Part shown: one piece after another, positions 34,156-46,851 of the stretch
Position numbering within the stretch: position 1 is the stretch's first letter
How the letters are laid out: each line of letters starts with the position of its first letter
Assembly: GCA_963691705.1 (NCBI GenBank)
Contig: OY829539.1
Location: forward strand, 26,520,407 to 26,584,406
DNA length: 64,000 nt
Direction of reading: 5' to 3'
Source of the DNA: Viola odorata
Taxonomy: Eukaryota > Streptophyta > Magnoliopsida > Malpighiales > Violaceae
Made by a program: the position numbers and the translations under genes
Notes under the pieces: model-generated
What the model was told of the DNA's origin: nothing
The model's input: the letters and a program-made list of their open reading frames with translations, nothing else
Databases searched by the model: none

Positions 34156-35467
34156 GCAGGGTGTTATTACCCCCTTCTTTCTTGTGAGGATTGAGCATTC
34201 CCCTTTTTTGTTCGCCTTTGTATATTTTTGTGTCCCTTCGTGGGTATTTGAGCAATGACACTTCTATGATATCAGCTTTTGTTGGTGCCATTTTCCTTTC
34301 CCGTACTTCTTTTTGTTCAATTTTTTTATAGCATGGCCTTCGTGCCCTTATCACCCTGATCCTGTTAACGGCTTTGTCGTGCTTGACTTAACCACTGTCT
34401 GGCCCCATCAGGGAGCATATTCCTAAAAGAAGCATTCTTCTTTCTTTGATCAAAAGACATAACGAATAGGGTTTTTAGTCCCTATTCCTTAAATCGTGTC
34501 AACATCAGCGTGGTTGGCTTCACGTCTGCTTTGACGATGAGTCATACAACTCTTTTATCACCTCGAGTGTCGTGATCCCTCGTAGTCAGAGATATCCTGC
34601 ACACTCTCAATTACTGTTTATTAGTAAGAAATAAGCGATAACAGACACGATTTTCCCGTAGGAGCCGATCCGCAGCCATTCTAGGGTATCGGTGTCGTTT
34701 GTTATCGCTTTCTCAACCAGCTCACTTCACCAGGGATTCCGCATCTGGTTACTCGCCGGGATTTCACGATTTTTCGCATTTCCACGATCAGCAGAAAAGT
34801 GCCTCTTCCTAGTGAGTCGTCTGATCAGGACAGGCCCTCACAAGACTAGGATTTTTCACTTTCGGCATTACCCTCTCATCTTGAAATCGTGGCCTTCCCT
34901 TGGTGAGCGGTCTACATCAGCCCGATCGCAAGGGTAGGATTTTCACTTCCAAGATGGAGTTATTATCTCCTTAGGGTGTGCCTCTCCCTAATGAGCCATC
35001 TCCATGAGAATGACTGTCATAAGGATGAGGCTTTAGTGAGTCGGTGGATCCAGACCGACCATCACGAGGATAGGACTTTTCACTCCCAGGGGTGTCGGGG
35101 TGTGCCTCATCTTATGGCCCACACGTGGTTACCACAAGGATAGGACTTTTCGCTCCCAACGTTACATATTAGGTGCGCCAGGGCTTGCCCTCACTTAGTG
35201 AGTCGTCGGATCAGGACATACCGTCACAAGGATAGGACTTTTCACTCCTGACGCTAAATATTAGGTATGCCAGGGCGTGCCCTCACTTAGTGAGCCGTCG
35301 GATCAGGACAGGCCATCACAAGGATATGACTTTTCACTCCTGGCAACCTCTTTTCCACTTTTCTTATCGCCTGCACACACACACGTAGCCACAAAACACA
35401 AGAAAGCTCATTACTCGAGCGTTAGCAGGGGTTAGGGCTAGCGTTAGTGAAAAGGTGCAGAGATAAA
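34156..35467 (-). repeat. Repeat-rich 3' zone of the outer element
   Basis: No gene is seen. About six units of a 70-100-bp repeat occur between 34690 and 35345, recognised by caaggataggacttttcactcc. They are the reverse complement of the inner element's repeats, as expected from the opposite orientation. The part nearest 34156 should hold the 3' end of gene B. Confidence 0.8.
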
Positions 35468-38400
35468 TCAAAATCTATCATGATATAATTTCAAACGAGC
35501 GATATTCCAGGAGTTAGGTAAGGGGGTACCGTCGAGTGTCTCCAGATGGTACGCTCCTCTCCCGACAATACGGGTAACGCGGTACGGCCCTTCCCAGTTT
35601 GGACTGAGCTTCCCCCGGCGTTGACCAGTCGCTCGTTGATCCCTGAGTACTAGGTCACCTTCTTTTAGAAGTCGTTCTTTGACACGCCTATTATGATAAC
35701 GCGTCATCTTTTGCTTATAGTGTATCATTTTTAGAAGAGCTTCCTCTTGTAATTCGGGCAGCGCGTCAAGATTCGCACGCAGCCTTTCCTCATTTAGCTC
35801 TTCTCTGAAGTAAACCACTCGTAGGCTCATGGTACCAATTTCCACGGGCGTGACGACCTCAGTGCCAAAAGCCAGTGCGAATGGTGTCTCTCCTGTGCTG
35901 GTTTTCGTGGTCATGCGGTATGCCCATATCACATACGGCAGTTCATCTGCCCACTTCTTTTTAGATCCATCTAGGTTCTTCTTAACACCGTTAAGGATGG
36001 CTCAGTTTGTCACCTCAGCCTGACCATTGGTCTGCAGATGAGCCACGGAAGAGAATCTTTGCTCGATTCCGAATTCCACACATTGGTCTCTAAAGAATTG
36101 GTTGGTGAATTGCGTTCCGTTATCGCTGACTAGCACGCGGGGAACTCCGAAGCGCATGATAACTTGGTGTTTGAAGAAATGCCAGATTTTCTCTATTGTG
36201 ATGTTGGCTACCGCCTCAGCTTTCGCCCATTTGGTGAAGTAGTCTACCGCCACGACCACAAATTTTAACTGAGATCTTGCCCTTGGAAACGGTCTGAGGA
36301 TATCAATTTCGCATTTCGCGAAAGGGCAGGGAGCAATAAGATCATAAATTTTTGTGGCGGGTTGTCGAGGAATCTTGGCGAATTCCTGACACTTTTGGCA
36401 GGTTCGCACGTAATCATGGCAGTCTTTCCGGATAGTGGGCCAATAAAACCCTGATCTGAAGACTTGTGCAGCCAAGGTTCCGCCGGATGCATGCATGCCG
36501 CAAATTCCTTCGTGGATTTCGCGGAGGGTATGAAGGCCCTCCTGTTCCGTTATGCATCTAGCAGCCGGATGGGAAAAACACCTCCGCATCAATTCTCCGT
36601 TGAAGTACGTACACCGTGCCACTTGCTTAAGCACTTTTTTCTTCTCAGCGTTATCTACTGGCAGCTCGTCATGTTTCAAGTATCTTATGACGGGGATTCT
36701 CCAGTCATTGTCACTTTCTTCCACGCAGAGCGTCGCTTGCTCTTCTATAAAGGAAGGCACAGGTAGCTCCCGGTAGTACACCCCTTTTGGTATGGACGCT
36801 TCTGGGTTTGCTGCGAGTTTGGCGAGGTTATCCGCTTCAGCGTTATCCTCTCGAGGAATGTGCTCGAAGCTAACCTGTATGCCACATTTCTTTATTTCTA
36901 TCAACTCGCGTTTCACCTTAGCAAGGTATTGTACCATGATGGGTTCTCTAGCTTGAGAGTGTCCCAGCACTTGATCTATTATCAACTTGGAGTCTCCACA
37001 GACTTTTAGCCGCAGATCTCCCAACCTTCCTGAGTCATGAATTCCTTTTATGGAGGCGTTTTTCCCCATCCTGAGTCCGGTTAATAACGCTTCATATTCT
37101 GCGGCGTTGTTGGACAACGACTGCAAAATCCGGATGGCAAACCGCATATGGATGCCGTGAGGCCCACTCATGAAGATTCCGGCCCCGGCAAGCTCTTGAT
37201 TTTTAGCACCGCCTACGTGGATGACCCACATGTTGGTGTAGGTTTCAGGGAAAGGGAGATCCAACTCTTCTTTTTCCTTTTCAGTCAACTCCGTCATTGG
37301 ATCTGGCGTAAAGGTGCATTCCGCGATAAAGTCCGTTAGGATCTGAGCCTTTATGGATGGTCAGGATCTGTAGTGCAAACCATATTGTTCAAGCTCGATA
37401 ACCCAAATCAGCATTCTCCCCGAGGACTCGGGCTTCCGGAATATCCTTTTCAAAGGTTGATCCGTAAGCACAATGACGGTGTGAGCTTGAAAATACCGAT
37501 CCATTTTCCGCGTAGCTTGCACCAATACAAACGCTATCTTCTCAATTCGAGCGTATCTCAGCTCGGCATCTTTCAGGATGTGACTTACAAAGTATACAGG
37601 GCGGTGTGTGTGATTATCATCTTGCACAAGGACCGCACTGACCACTTCGTCAGCAACCCCAAGGTATAGGTATAGGATTTCGCCAGGCTCTGGTCTCGTC
37701 AACACCAAGTCAGACGATAAATAGGCCTTCAGGCTTGCGAATGCTTTCTTGCATTCTGCCGTCCATCCAAAGACAACTTTCTTGCGTATAACCTTGAAGA
37801 AGGGGAGGCACCTCTCACCTTGCTTAGAGATAAACCGTCCCAGCGCGATAACACGCCCTGTTAGCTTTTGGATCTCTTTCACAGTCCGAGGGGATATCAT
37901 GTCTTGGATAGCTTTGACTTTTGACGGGTTAGGTTGAATGCCCTTTTGGCTGACCACGTAACCCAAGAATTTGCCCGTTTGAAAGGCAAACATGCACTTT
38001 TGAGGGTTCAGCTTCATCTGATATCGCCTCATTACTTCAAAAATTTCCGTCAGGTCAGACAAGTGTTCTTTGAAGCTTCGGCTTTTGATCAGCATGTCAT
38101 CAACATATGCCTCTACATTTCACCCGATCTGCTTCTCAAAGACTTGATTCGCCATTCGCTGGAAGGTAGCTCCAGCATTTTTCAACCCAAAAGGCATCGC
38201 CGTGTAGCAATAAGTGGCCTTGGGAGTGATGAAAGTAGTTTTCTCTTCATCCTCCTTGGCCATGGGGATTTGATGATACCCTGAGTTGGCATCTAGCAAG
38301 CTCAAATATGCGTACTCGGCAGCCTGATCAACTAGCTGATCGATTCGAGGGAGTGGGTAACAATCTTTGGGGCAAGCATCATTCAGATCTGTGAAATCAA

Positions 38401-41338
38401 TGCACATGCGCTACTCTCCGTTGGGCTTGGGAACCAAAACAGGGTTAGCCAACCAGGTGGGATATTGCACTTCTCGAATAAAGCCAGCGTCAAGAAGTTT
38501 AGCAACTTCCCTCTCGACAGCCACTGCTTTTTCAGCAGAGAAAGAACGTCATTTCTGCTGAACTGATCTTGCGTCTGGGTTGACGTTGAGTCGATGTTCC
38601 ACCACCTCTCGCGAGATACCTGGCATGTCAGATGGTTTCCATACAAACTCTCCTTTGCATTTGTTTAACAGTTGAGCTAACTGGAAATTTTCCTCGGGAC
38701 TGAGGTTATCGCTAACCAGAAATACGGCTCCATCTACCCCGTTAATTGAGACGTGAGTCATCTTGTCCACAGGTTGAGTGCGTTTCTCCTCATTTTGTTC
38801 GTATGGGTCCACCGTTACGCACACGTACCTGTCGCAATTCTTCTGCGTCATGAGCAGGTAGCATTCAGCCGCTAATTTCTGATTTCCTCGGATCGAGATC
38901 ACACCATCCCAGGATGGATATTTCAGCTTCAGGTGCTTTTGTGATATCGCTGCTCCAAAACGGTTGAGGAATGGCCATCCCAATATGGCGTTATAAGGCA
39001 GGTTTAGATCCACCACTAGGAAGAGAAGTTCCTCCGATCGTTTGGAGGTATCCTCCTTAAAATACACAGGTAAAGTGGTTACTCCAGTCACTGGGATGGG
39101 GACTCCGTCAACCCTAATAATGGGTTTTTTGTAGGGCGTAAGCTCATTATCCGGACGCTTCAGGAGATTGTAGGCTTCCAATGAAAACAAGTTTACGGCA
39201 CTTCCGTTGTCAACCAGAGTTCTTCTAACTCCATGGCTAGCGATAATGGGTGTAACCACTAGCGCATCGTTGTGCGGATATACCACACCCTTCTCATCCT
39301 CTTCAGAAAAGGACAAGATCATACGATCCAGGGCGCTTATCGCTTCACTCTTGATTGGCATGCCCGTTCGCTTCCGCTTATCCCCTAGCGCAGGTGTCAG
39401 TTGTGTAGACTCATCCAGATAAGGTGTTCCTCCAGCGATGATGCTAATGATGGGGATATCCTCATCATCAATCGTAAACATTTCCCGGCCTCCTCCCGCA
39501 GGACCAGTGTCATAGTCTGGAGGACGGGAAGGTGTCGCTCTGCCATCGGCTACTCTGTTTGTGGGGTTACTCTTGGCCTCTTCTCGTGTTTTCACGGTAA
39601 ATTCTCCCAGACAGCCTTCCTCCACCAGACGCTCTATCGCCCCTTTGAGTTCTCGACACGCCTCGGTTAAGTGTCCTTTAGCTTTGTGAAATTTGCAGTA
39701 GGCGTTTTCTCTTCTTCCCAGGATTACCCCCGGTCTTACAGGGGCAGGATAATGGATAGGCAGGTTTCGCTGCTCCACTATTGCTAGTATTTCTACTCTG
39801 GGTAGAATGAAGGAAGGAAGGTCTGAGTCATAAACTCGCCCCTTAGGAGGATCACCCTGTCGCTGGGCTGAAGAGTCGCCAGACTTTCCCTTTGAGGAGT
39901 TGCCTCTTCTCCGATTAGATGTCTTGGGAATGTGATCCTTTCGCTGAGCATAATGATCTATGAACCGATCTTCGGAAGTAGCAGGAACAGGAGTGTTATG
40001 GACTGGAGGCACAACTGGCGGCATGTTTCGAATCATGTCCCTGTTCTCTTCCTCTTCCATCCTCGCATAACTATGGGCTTTCAGCCTTAACGCATCTAAG
40101 GTTGCCGGCGGGTCAACCATTAAAGCATCTCTAAGCTTTCCATAACAACAGTTTCGATTTAAGGCTTCGATAGCGAAATCAACCATTACACCTGGCGTCA
40201 GCGACATCTCGGTGTCAAAATAATGGAGGAAACTCCTCAAAGATTCCTGACTGTGTAGGTCAAACAGGGCAGCAACGGACTTCCTGATAGGGACGGCAGT
40301 GCTGAATCGACTCCGGAACTTGGATTCCAGTTGCGAGAAACTGTCAATAGACCCACCTGGAAGACCTTCGAACCATAAGCACGCGACCCCTGACAGGGTC
40401 ATTACAAATATCTGACACAAGGCAGCATCATTGTGGGTCTGGAATTGCACGAAGTCCTTCACCTTGTTAAGATGAGAGATAGGGTCTCTAGTACCATCGT
40501 AGGATTCTGAGGGAAGTTTCACATATCTATTAACTTTGTGACGCCTTATACGCTGGCAAAAGGGGTGGCCAGAAGTATCATCAAGGATTTCCCGGGCATG
40601 CCGAGGTGGGGATACCTCCAAATGACGCCTGCGATCCCGCAGATTTTGATAAGGATGCCGCCTAGGAGTCAGACTGCGGCTCCTTGGTGAGCGAGTTCGA
40701 TGCCTCCTACTGCTGGATCTATCACTCCCTCCAGGAGACATATCCCTATCATTTCCGCCCCTTCTACCGTCCCAACGACCTCTATCCTCCTCCCGCCATT
40801 GACGCTCCTCTTGGGGAATGGGAAGTAAAGGCACTTGCGGTACATACGGTTCCACTGTCCTATGAGCAAACTGTACAAGACTGACTGGCGCACTCAGTAC
40901 AGGCAGTGTCAAAGGGACGTTCATATGCAATGGGGACGACAGTGGTCGTTCTGTAATAATGGGTGGAGTAAAAATGAACTGAGATGAGATGCCTGATCCG
41001 GAGGCACTAGGCGTGAATCTAGCAGCTAGTTCCGTTAAATGGTCCAACTGGGCACGGAGAGCTGAAATCGAGCTCGCGAAAGGGTTATTTGTGCCGTCTA
41101 TCACGGATCCTCTCGACTGGGTAGTAAAATGACTGGATCCCGCTATTTGGGATGAAGGAGTATACGGCTGGGACACAAATGTTCCCACTGCTTGATCAAG
41201 GGACGAATCTGACGTTCCTGGAAGAACTTCTTGTACCGAGGTGAAAGTATCAGACGTGGCGAAAGTGAAAAGTCACCTGCGAGTATCAAATGGAAGGCTA
41301 GAGGACTGAGTCAACGGCGGATCTGGATCAGAAGCCAT
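35468..41338 (-). pseudogene. Outer Tat-like gag-pol (single frame with six nonsense codons)
   Basis: The frame of 1957 codons starts at MASDPDPPL (41338) and ends LYHDRF (35468). The domain order matches the inner element: Arg/Ser-rich stretch, gag, CKFHKAKGHLTEAC knuckle-like motif, protease with DNGSAVN, reverse transcriptase with YVDD, RNase H, integrase with intact VSDNGTQF. Nonsense codons lie at 41273-41275, 38549-38551, 38411-38413, 38120-38122, 37361-37363 and 36002-36004. The first RNase H catalytic Asp is replaced by Gly (HVGGAKN, codon 37211-37213). No frameshift was found, so decay is by point mutation. Confidence 0.92.
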
Positions 41339-41424
41339 AATCTTCCAATTCCCAGAAGAACAGAGCTTGGCTATTAAGGATGCTCACTTAATTAAAACCA
41401 AAACTCTCAATGAAAGCACTAATT
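41339..41424 (-). promoter_or_regulatory. Primer-binding site and leader of the outer element
   Basis: The minus strand reads agtgctttcattgagag at 41421-41405, one base away from the inner element's site. Gag starts 87 bp after the LTR, the same spacing as in the inner element. Confidence 0.6.
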
Positions 41425-41959
41425 TGATAAGATTCGGACTGTTGGGGAAGAGGAGTCAGGATTATGGCTGTCTGGAATCACTGTTACTGTAGTCCGTCGT
41501 ACCTGTAAGGCACCGGAGGGGGGGCTCCGGCGTAGACACTCCGATGCTTAAGTTAGTATGGCTGTGAAATTTGGTAGAGATTTTGGTAGAGAAAAATGCT
41601 CTTACTCACGATCTAGAAATGAGGGGTATTTATAGCCGAAGAAAGAAAGGTCGTTACCCCAGGAGGACGTTATCAAGGGGAGATAACGCCCAGGATGACG
41701 TCAGCATACATTAGCTGAACCGTACAGGATGACGTCAGCATGAGGGTATCGCTGTAGAGATATCGCCCATGGACGTTGTCGGGGTATCCTGGGATGGGAT
41801 GATGCCGTGTGCCGCCCCCGCTGATGTCGACCATCCCAGGATCCTTGGCCTAACGGGTCGACAGCCGGGTGTTGTTTGTCAGTCAAGGTCTACAGGGATC
41901 CGGCTTTGACTTGAGGTGAGAAGACGATTATACCCTTGGTGTTTCCTTAATTGTTATCA
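41425..41959 (-). repeat. 5' LTR of the outer Tat-like element
   Basis: On the minus strand it opens TGATAACAATTAAGG and closes CTTATCA. It is 535 bp and contains TATAAATA at 41634-41627. Its start matches the inner LTR start (TGATAACAAT) but the middle is well diverged. The partner LTR is outside the window. Confidence 0.85.
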
Positions 41960-43212
41960 GCAATAAATAAACTGTGTGGGATCGAAGCCACCAAAACACA
42001 TGTATTCATATGAGCATGGAAATAAACATTTAATCATGGCATTTAAAGCAAGTGATTAAACAAGTTGTTCATGTGAATTGATTTTAATTCTAACAATTCT
42101 ATATGTCATGCATACGAAAATTGTGAGTTTTTAAACATTTCTAAATAAACATGCATACGATGCAATAAATAAACCGTGTGGGATCGAAGCCACCAAAATA
42201 CATGTATTCATATGAGCATGGAAATAAACATTTAATCATGGCATTTAAAGCAAGTGATTAAACAAGTTGTTCATGTGAATTGATTTTAATTCTAACAATT
42301 CTATATGTCATGCATACGAAAATTGTGAGTTTTTAAACATTTCTAAATAAACATGCATACGATGCAATAAATAAACCGTGTGGGATCGAAGCCACCAAAA
42401 TACATGTATTCATATGAGCATGGAAATAAACATTTAATCATGGCATTTAAAGCAAGTGATTAAACAAGTTGTTCATGTGAATTGATTTTAATTCTAACAA
42501 TTCTATATGTCATGCATACGAAAATTGTGAGTTTTTAAACATTTCTAAATAAACATGCATACGATGCAATAAATAAACCGTGTGGGGTCGAAGCCACCAA
42601 AATACATGTATTCATATGAGCATGGAAATAAACATTTAATCATGGCATTTAAAGCAAGTGATTAAACAAGTTGTTCATGTGAATTGATTTTAATTCTAAC
42701 AATTCTATATGTCACGCATACGAAAATTATGAGTTTTTAAACATTTCTAAATAAACATGCATACGACGCAATAAATAAACCGTGTGGGATCGAAGCCACC
42801 AAAATACATGTATTCATATGAGCATGGAAATAAACATTTAATCATGGCATTTAAAGCAAGTGATTAAACAAGTTGTTCATGTGAATTGATTTTAATTCTA
42901 ACAATTCTATATGTCATGCATACGAAAATTGTGAGTTTTTAAACATTTCTAAATAAACATGCATACGAATAATATTTGCAAGTGATTAATGAATGCAATA
43001 AATAAACCGTGGGATCGAAGCCACCAAAATACATGTATTCATATGAGCATGGAAATAAACATTTAATCATGGCATTTAAAGCAAGTGATTAAACAAGTTG
43101 TTCATGTGAATTGATTTTAATTCTCACAATTCTATATGTCATGCATAAGAAAATTGTGAGTTTTTAAACATTTCTAAATAAACATGCATACGAATAATAT
43201 TTGTGGAAAATA
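41960..43212 (+). repeat. Tandem array, six 202-bp units
   Basis: Units begin gcaataaataaac at 41960, 42162, 42364, 42566, 42768 and 42995. Five steps are 202 bp except the last, which has a 25-bp addition (aataatatttgc...). Units are about 97-99% alike by eye. The array begins exactly at the outer LTR, so the retroelement landed in or at its edge. There is no ORF. It could be a small satellite or the repeated untranslated part of an older element. Confidence 0.92.
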
Positions 43213-44175
43213 TTGAATAAATAAAAGAGGGATAGAAAGCGTACTTGCGAGCGACGATTTGATTTTACCCTACAAAAGCTGAAATTATTAGTACGAGTAA
43301 AATAAATATCAAGCAAATAAATAAAATGATTAACAATTAAAAAACAAGTAAATTAATTAATTAATTAATTAAAAGCAAGCAAAATAATTATTTGATAATT
43401 AAATGCAAATGATTAATTAACAATTAAAAGCAAATGAATTAATTAATTAAATATTACAAACGAACAATGATACGAAAATACTTACGGTGGGCTAGAAAAC
43501 TGGGCCCCGCAGCTTGGCCCATAGAATAGGCCCATTACCAGATCCACCCAGCCTAGCCCAGCGTGTGAGCTGGCTGATTCCTCTCTTCTCCATGCGTGGG
43601 CTGGCCAGCAGCCCACTTCATTTCCTTGCCTGGGCCAAGCGCCCAACCCTTCCTTCTTTTCTTCTTCGTTTGGGCTTGGCTTTAGCCAAGCCCATGACCA
43701 GCGTTTGAATTAAAACACTGGCCAGCCCATCACCTTTCCTCCTCTATTCGTCCCTGTTCATCGTCTTCTCCATGCATCACCGACGCCATAGCCGACGACA
43801 AGGGCCAAAACCAGGCGACGAAACAGCAAAATAAAACCACAAAAATCAACCCAACAACTGCAGCAACTAAATCAACCAAGCTGCAATTCAAACCAAACAA
43901 AAATAGTAGATAATTTGGACAAAACGAAATTAAGCAAATAAAATCAAGTTGAGCAATTGAACTAATTAAATAGCAAGCAATTCAGGCGAAATTAATTTTA
44001 AAGTAAGAACAGCAATTGATTGAAAGCAATAAGAACAATTAATTGAATCAAAACCAGAAACAATTAATTATTGAAAACAGAGGCAGAAAAATGACGGAAA
44101 TGCAAGCATAAAAAGCAGAGGGAGAGAGCATGAATAAAATGGGGGACTAGAGCAATAAAAGGGGGAACAAAGAGC
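43213..44175. other. Unassigned AT-rich DNA with a tggcc/gggcc-rich patch
   Basis: I see no gene here. There is a (TTAA)n-like run around 43345-43370. At 43490-43730 there is a patch with many copies of gggcc, ggccca and gggct words, unlike its surroundings. The last 100 bp are A-rich. It may be the non-coding end of an older element. Confidence 0.4.
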
Positions 44176-46255
44176 CATAAAATGTATTTTTATAGGTTAC
44201 TCCTCCACTCAAAAGGGTTACAAATGTTATGATCCAAGAAACAAGAAACTCTTTATATATGTTGATGTTACATTCTCAGAAAGCACTCCTTTTTTTTTCA
44301 CAAAGAACAAGCACATGTTACAGACCAGAACTCTAATAAAATAACTCCGTCAATTCCAACAACCCTATTTCAGCCGTTACAGTTAGAACCTACCAGTGAT
44401 ATAGGTGCACAAAGATTCACTCAGGTATATTCTATAAGACAACCTATTCCAGACCAGACGCAAGTCCAAGAATCTGAATCTGGCCTTGAAAACAACACTG
44501 TAAGTCCTAATTCTTCCTCTCAAAATATTGATACACCCAACCATGCCTCTAATAATCCTATGAATGATTGTGATCTTCCTATTGCTATAAGAAAAGGAAC
44601 CAGGGAATGTACCAAAAGACCTTTATATCCTCTTTCGAATTTCATATCACTAAAACACCTCTCATCTTCACAAACATTTTTTCACGAGTCTTCATCCTAT
44701 TAGTATACCTAACTATGTCTCTAAAGCTTTAGCACAAAAGGAGTGGAGGGATGCGATGGAGGAGGAAATGAGGGCCTTGAAAAAGAATGAAACTTGGGAG
44801 GTGGTGGACAGACCTCAAGGGCATAACATTGTAGGTTATAAATGGTTATTTACTATGAAGTATAAGGTTGATGGATCCCTAGAAAGGTATAAAGCTAGGT
44901 TGGTGGCTAAGGGATATACTCAAGCTTATGGAATTGATTACCAAGAAACATTTGCACTTGTAGCAAAAATGAACACTGTCAGAATCCTTCTGTCCCTTGC
45001 AGCACACTACAACTGGACACTCTTTCAATATGATGTAAAGAACGCTTTCCTGCATGGTGAACTTGATGAAGAAATTTATATGAGCATGCCACCAAGTTTT
45101 GAGGAGAATGAAGGTGACAAGGTCTGCAAACTAAAAAAAAAAGGCACTCTATGGGCCTAAAATAGTCACCAAGGGCTTGGTTTGGGAAATTCTCTAAGGC
45201 GATGAAGGGGTTTGGATACAAGTAGAGTCTAGGAGACCATACCTTATTCATCAAACAAGGCAATACTGGTGGAGCCACCATTCTCCTAGTGTATATTGAT
45301 GATATCATTGTCACAGGGGATGATGAGAAGGAGAAAGAGGAATTGAAACAGAAGTTGATTTCAGAATTTGAATTAAAAGAGCTAGGGAGACTAAAATACT
45401 TCCTTGGAATAGAAGTTTCTTATTCCTCACAAGGAATCTTCATATCCCAACAGAAATATGTGGTAGATTTGCTTAAAGAGACAGGACAATCTAGGTGTAA
45501 ACTAGCCTCTACACCTATAGATGCCAATCACAAGTTGAGAGAAGCTAAAGAAGCACCAGCTGTAGACAAGAAGATGTACCCACAGCTAGTCGGCAAGTTG
45601 ATTTACTTATCTCACACAAGACCTGACATTGCTTTCTCAGTAAGCATAATTAGTCAATTTATGCATGATCCAAGAATTCCTCACCTACAGGCAACCTATA
45701 GAGTACTACACTACCATAAAGGAAGTCCAGGGAAGGGAATATTATACAAGAATAACAGCAAACTCTCTCTTGAAGGCTATACGGATGCAGATTATGCAGG
45801 ATCCCATGTGGACAGGAGGTCCACAACAAGATACTGCACCTTTCTGGGAGGAAATCTGATAACGTGGAGAAGCAAAAAATAGAATGTAGTGGCAAGGTCT
45901 TCAGCAAAATCTGAGTTCAGAGCTATCTCCCTCGGATTGTGTGAGCTATTGTGGTTGAAAATAGTCCTAGACGATCTAGGAATTAAGTTTGAAGGTCCTA
46001 TAAAGTTATATAGTGACAACGAGTCTGCAATATCGATTGCTCACAATCCTGTGCAACATGACAATACGAAACATATAGAAATTGACAAACATTTCATCAA
46101 AGAAAAAATAGAGGAAGGACTGGTATGCATGACCTATATTCCCTTAGCTTCTCAGTTGGCAGACGTTTTCACCAAGGGGCTGCATACTTCTACATTCAAT
46201 GGCCTGATTTCCAAGCTGGGAATGGAAAACATCTATTCCTCAGCTTGAGAGGGGG
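44176..46255 (+). pseudogene. 5'-truncated Ty1/copia element: integrase end, reverse transcriptase, RNase H
   Basis: It begins abruptly inside the integrase C-terminus (KCIFIGYSSTQKGYKCYDP). Reverse transcriptase is in 44756-45160 (WLFTMKYKVDGSL, ARLVAKGYTQ, FQYDVKNAFLHG), then a frame disruption near 45140-45290. Next come YIDDIIVTG, a connection region and RNase H (GYTDADYAGS, then SSAKSEFRAIS, VFTKGLH) ending at 46248. A stop at 45880-45882 also interrupts it. Gag, protease, most of integrase and the 5' LTR are absent. It is a lineage different from the SIRE-like element, judging by YIDDIIVTG and the very short LTR. Confidence 0.9.
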
Positions 46256-46422
46256 TGTTGAAGATTTAGATTCCTTAATTTGAGCCTTGATTTACTTCCT
46301 GATTAGTGGCTGATTTATTTCCTAATTTAGTGATGTAATTACCCTCATATGTGTATATATACGTACCTATGTAATCAGTCTATTCAAGTAAGAAATAAGA
46401 GAATACTCTTCAAATTCTTTCA
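46256..46422 (+). repeat. Short 3' LTR of the truncated Copia
   Basis: It follows the purine run gagaggggg, opens TGTTGAAGATT and closes TCTTTCA, 167 bp. A TATA-like tatatata is near 46355. It is followed directly by Athila-like coding DNA. Confidence 0.7.
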
Positions 46423-46851
46423 ATATGCTTTAGCATTTTTGTCAAATTTAATGTTCTAGTCACCTGTGAGTTCTTTATAGGCAGTTTTCTTATCCCAAAT
46501 AGGGGGATAGTCAGTTAAGCAGTTCAAGAATTCAGTAGATTTAAGGCCATTATCATCCACAAAGCCAAGCATGACATTCAAATCATCTACAGAAACATGT
46601 GACAAAATATTGCGCAACCTAAAATTGACCACATCAGCAGCAAGCAAATCAGGGTTATCCTTACCAGTAGCATACAAGACCTTCTGGTCTAACAAAAAAG
46701 AAGCATGAAATTCCAGGCACAACTCAGAATATGTGGGCAGATTACCATCCTAAGTTAAACATGAAATTCCTAGTTCTATTGCCTACGCCTAATTCATCCA
46801 AAAATGAAAAATCAAGTCTGGCAAAAGGCACAATTTCACAGGCATGCTTTC

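Larger units (their letters stand above)
1259..41959 (-). mobile_element. Outer Tat-like Ty3/gypsy element (visible part), interrupted by the inner element
   Basis: Read on the minus strand: 5' LTR 41959-41425, primer-binding site, gag-pol 41338-35468, a repeat-rich zone 35467-34156, then two genes on the opposite strand (gene B split as 4412-4906 and 32226-34155, gene A 1731-3787). Its 3' LTR lies left of the Copia that ends at 1258 and is not seen. The 27.3-kb inner element 4907-32225 sits inside gene B. Without it the visible part is about 13.4 kb. Right flank gcaat falls at a unit boundary of the 202-bp tandem array. The Tat assignment rests on the gag and pol style, the extra antisense ORFs and the repeat-rich 3' zone. 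Confidence 0.8.

Noticed and set aside
35405..35450. ggttaggg and gcgttag words considered as an interstitial telomeric repeat
   Set aside because: Only isolated matches; cgttag is a common word throughout the Tat-like elements and no tandem TTTAGGG run is present.
43490..43730. Frame and ggccca-rich patch considered as a host gene promoter and first exon
   Set aside because: The patch resembles TCP-type promoter words, but no downstream gene is present and the frame shows no domain.
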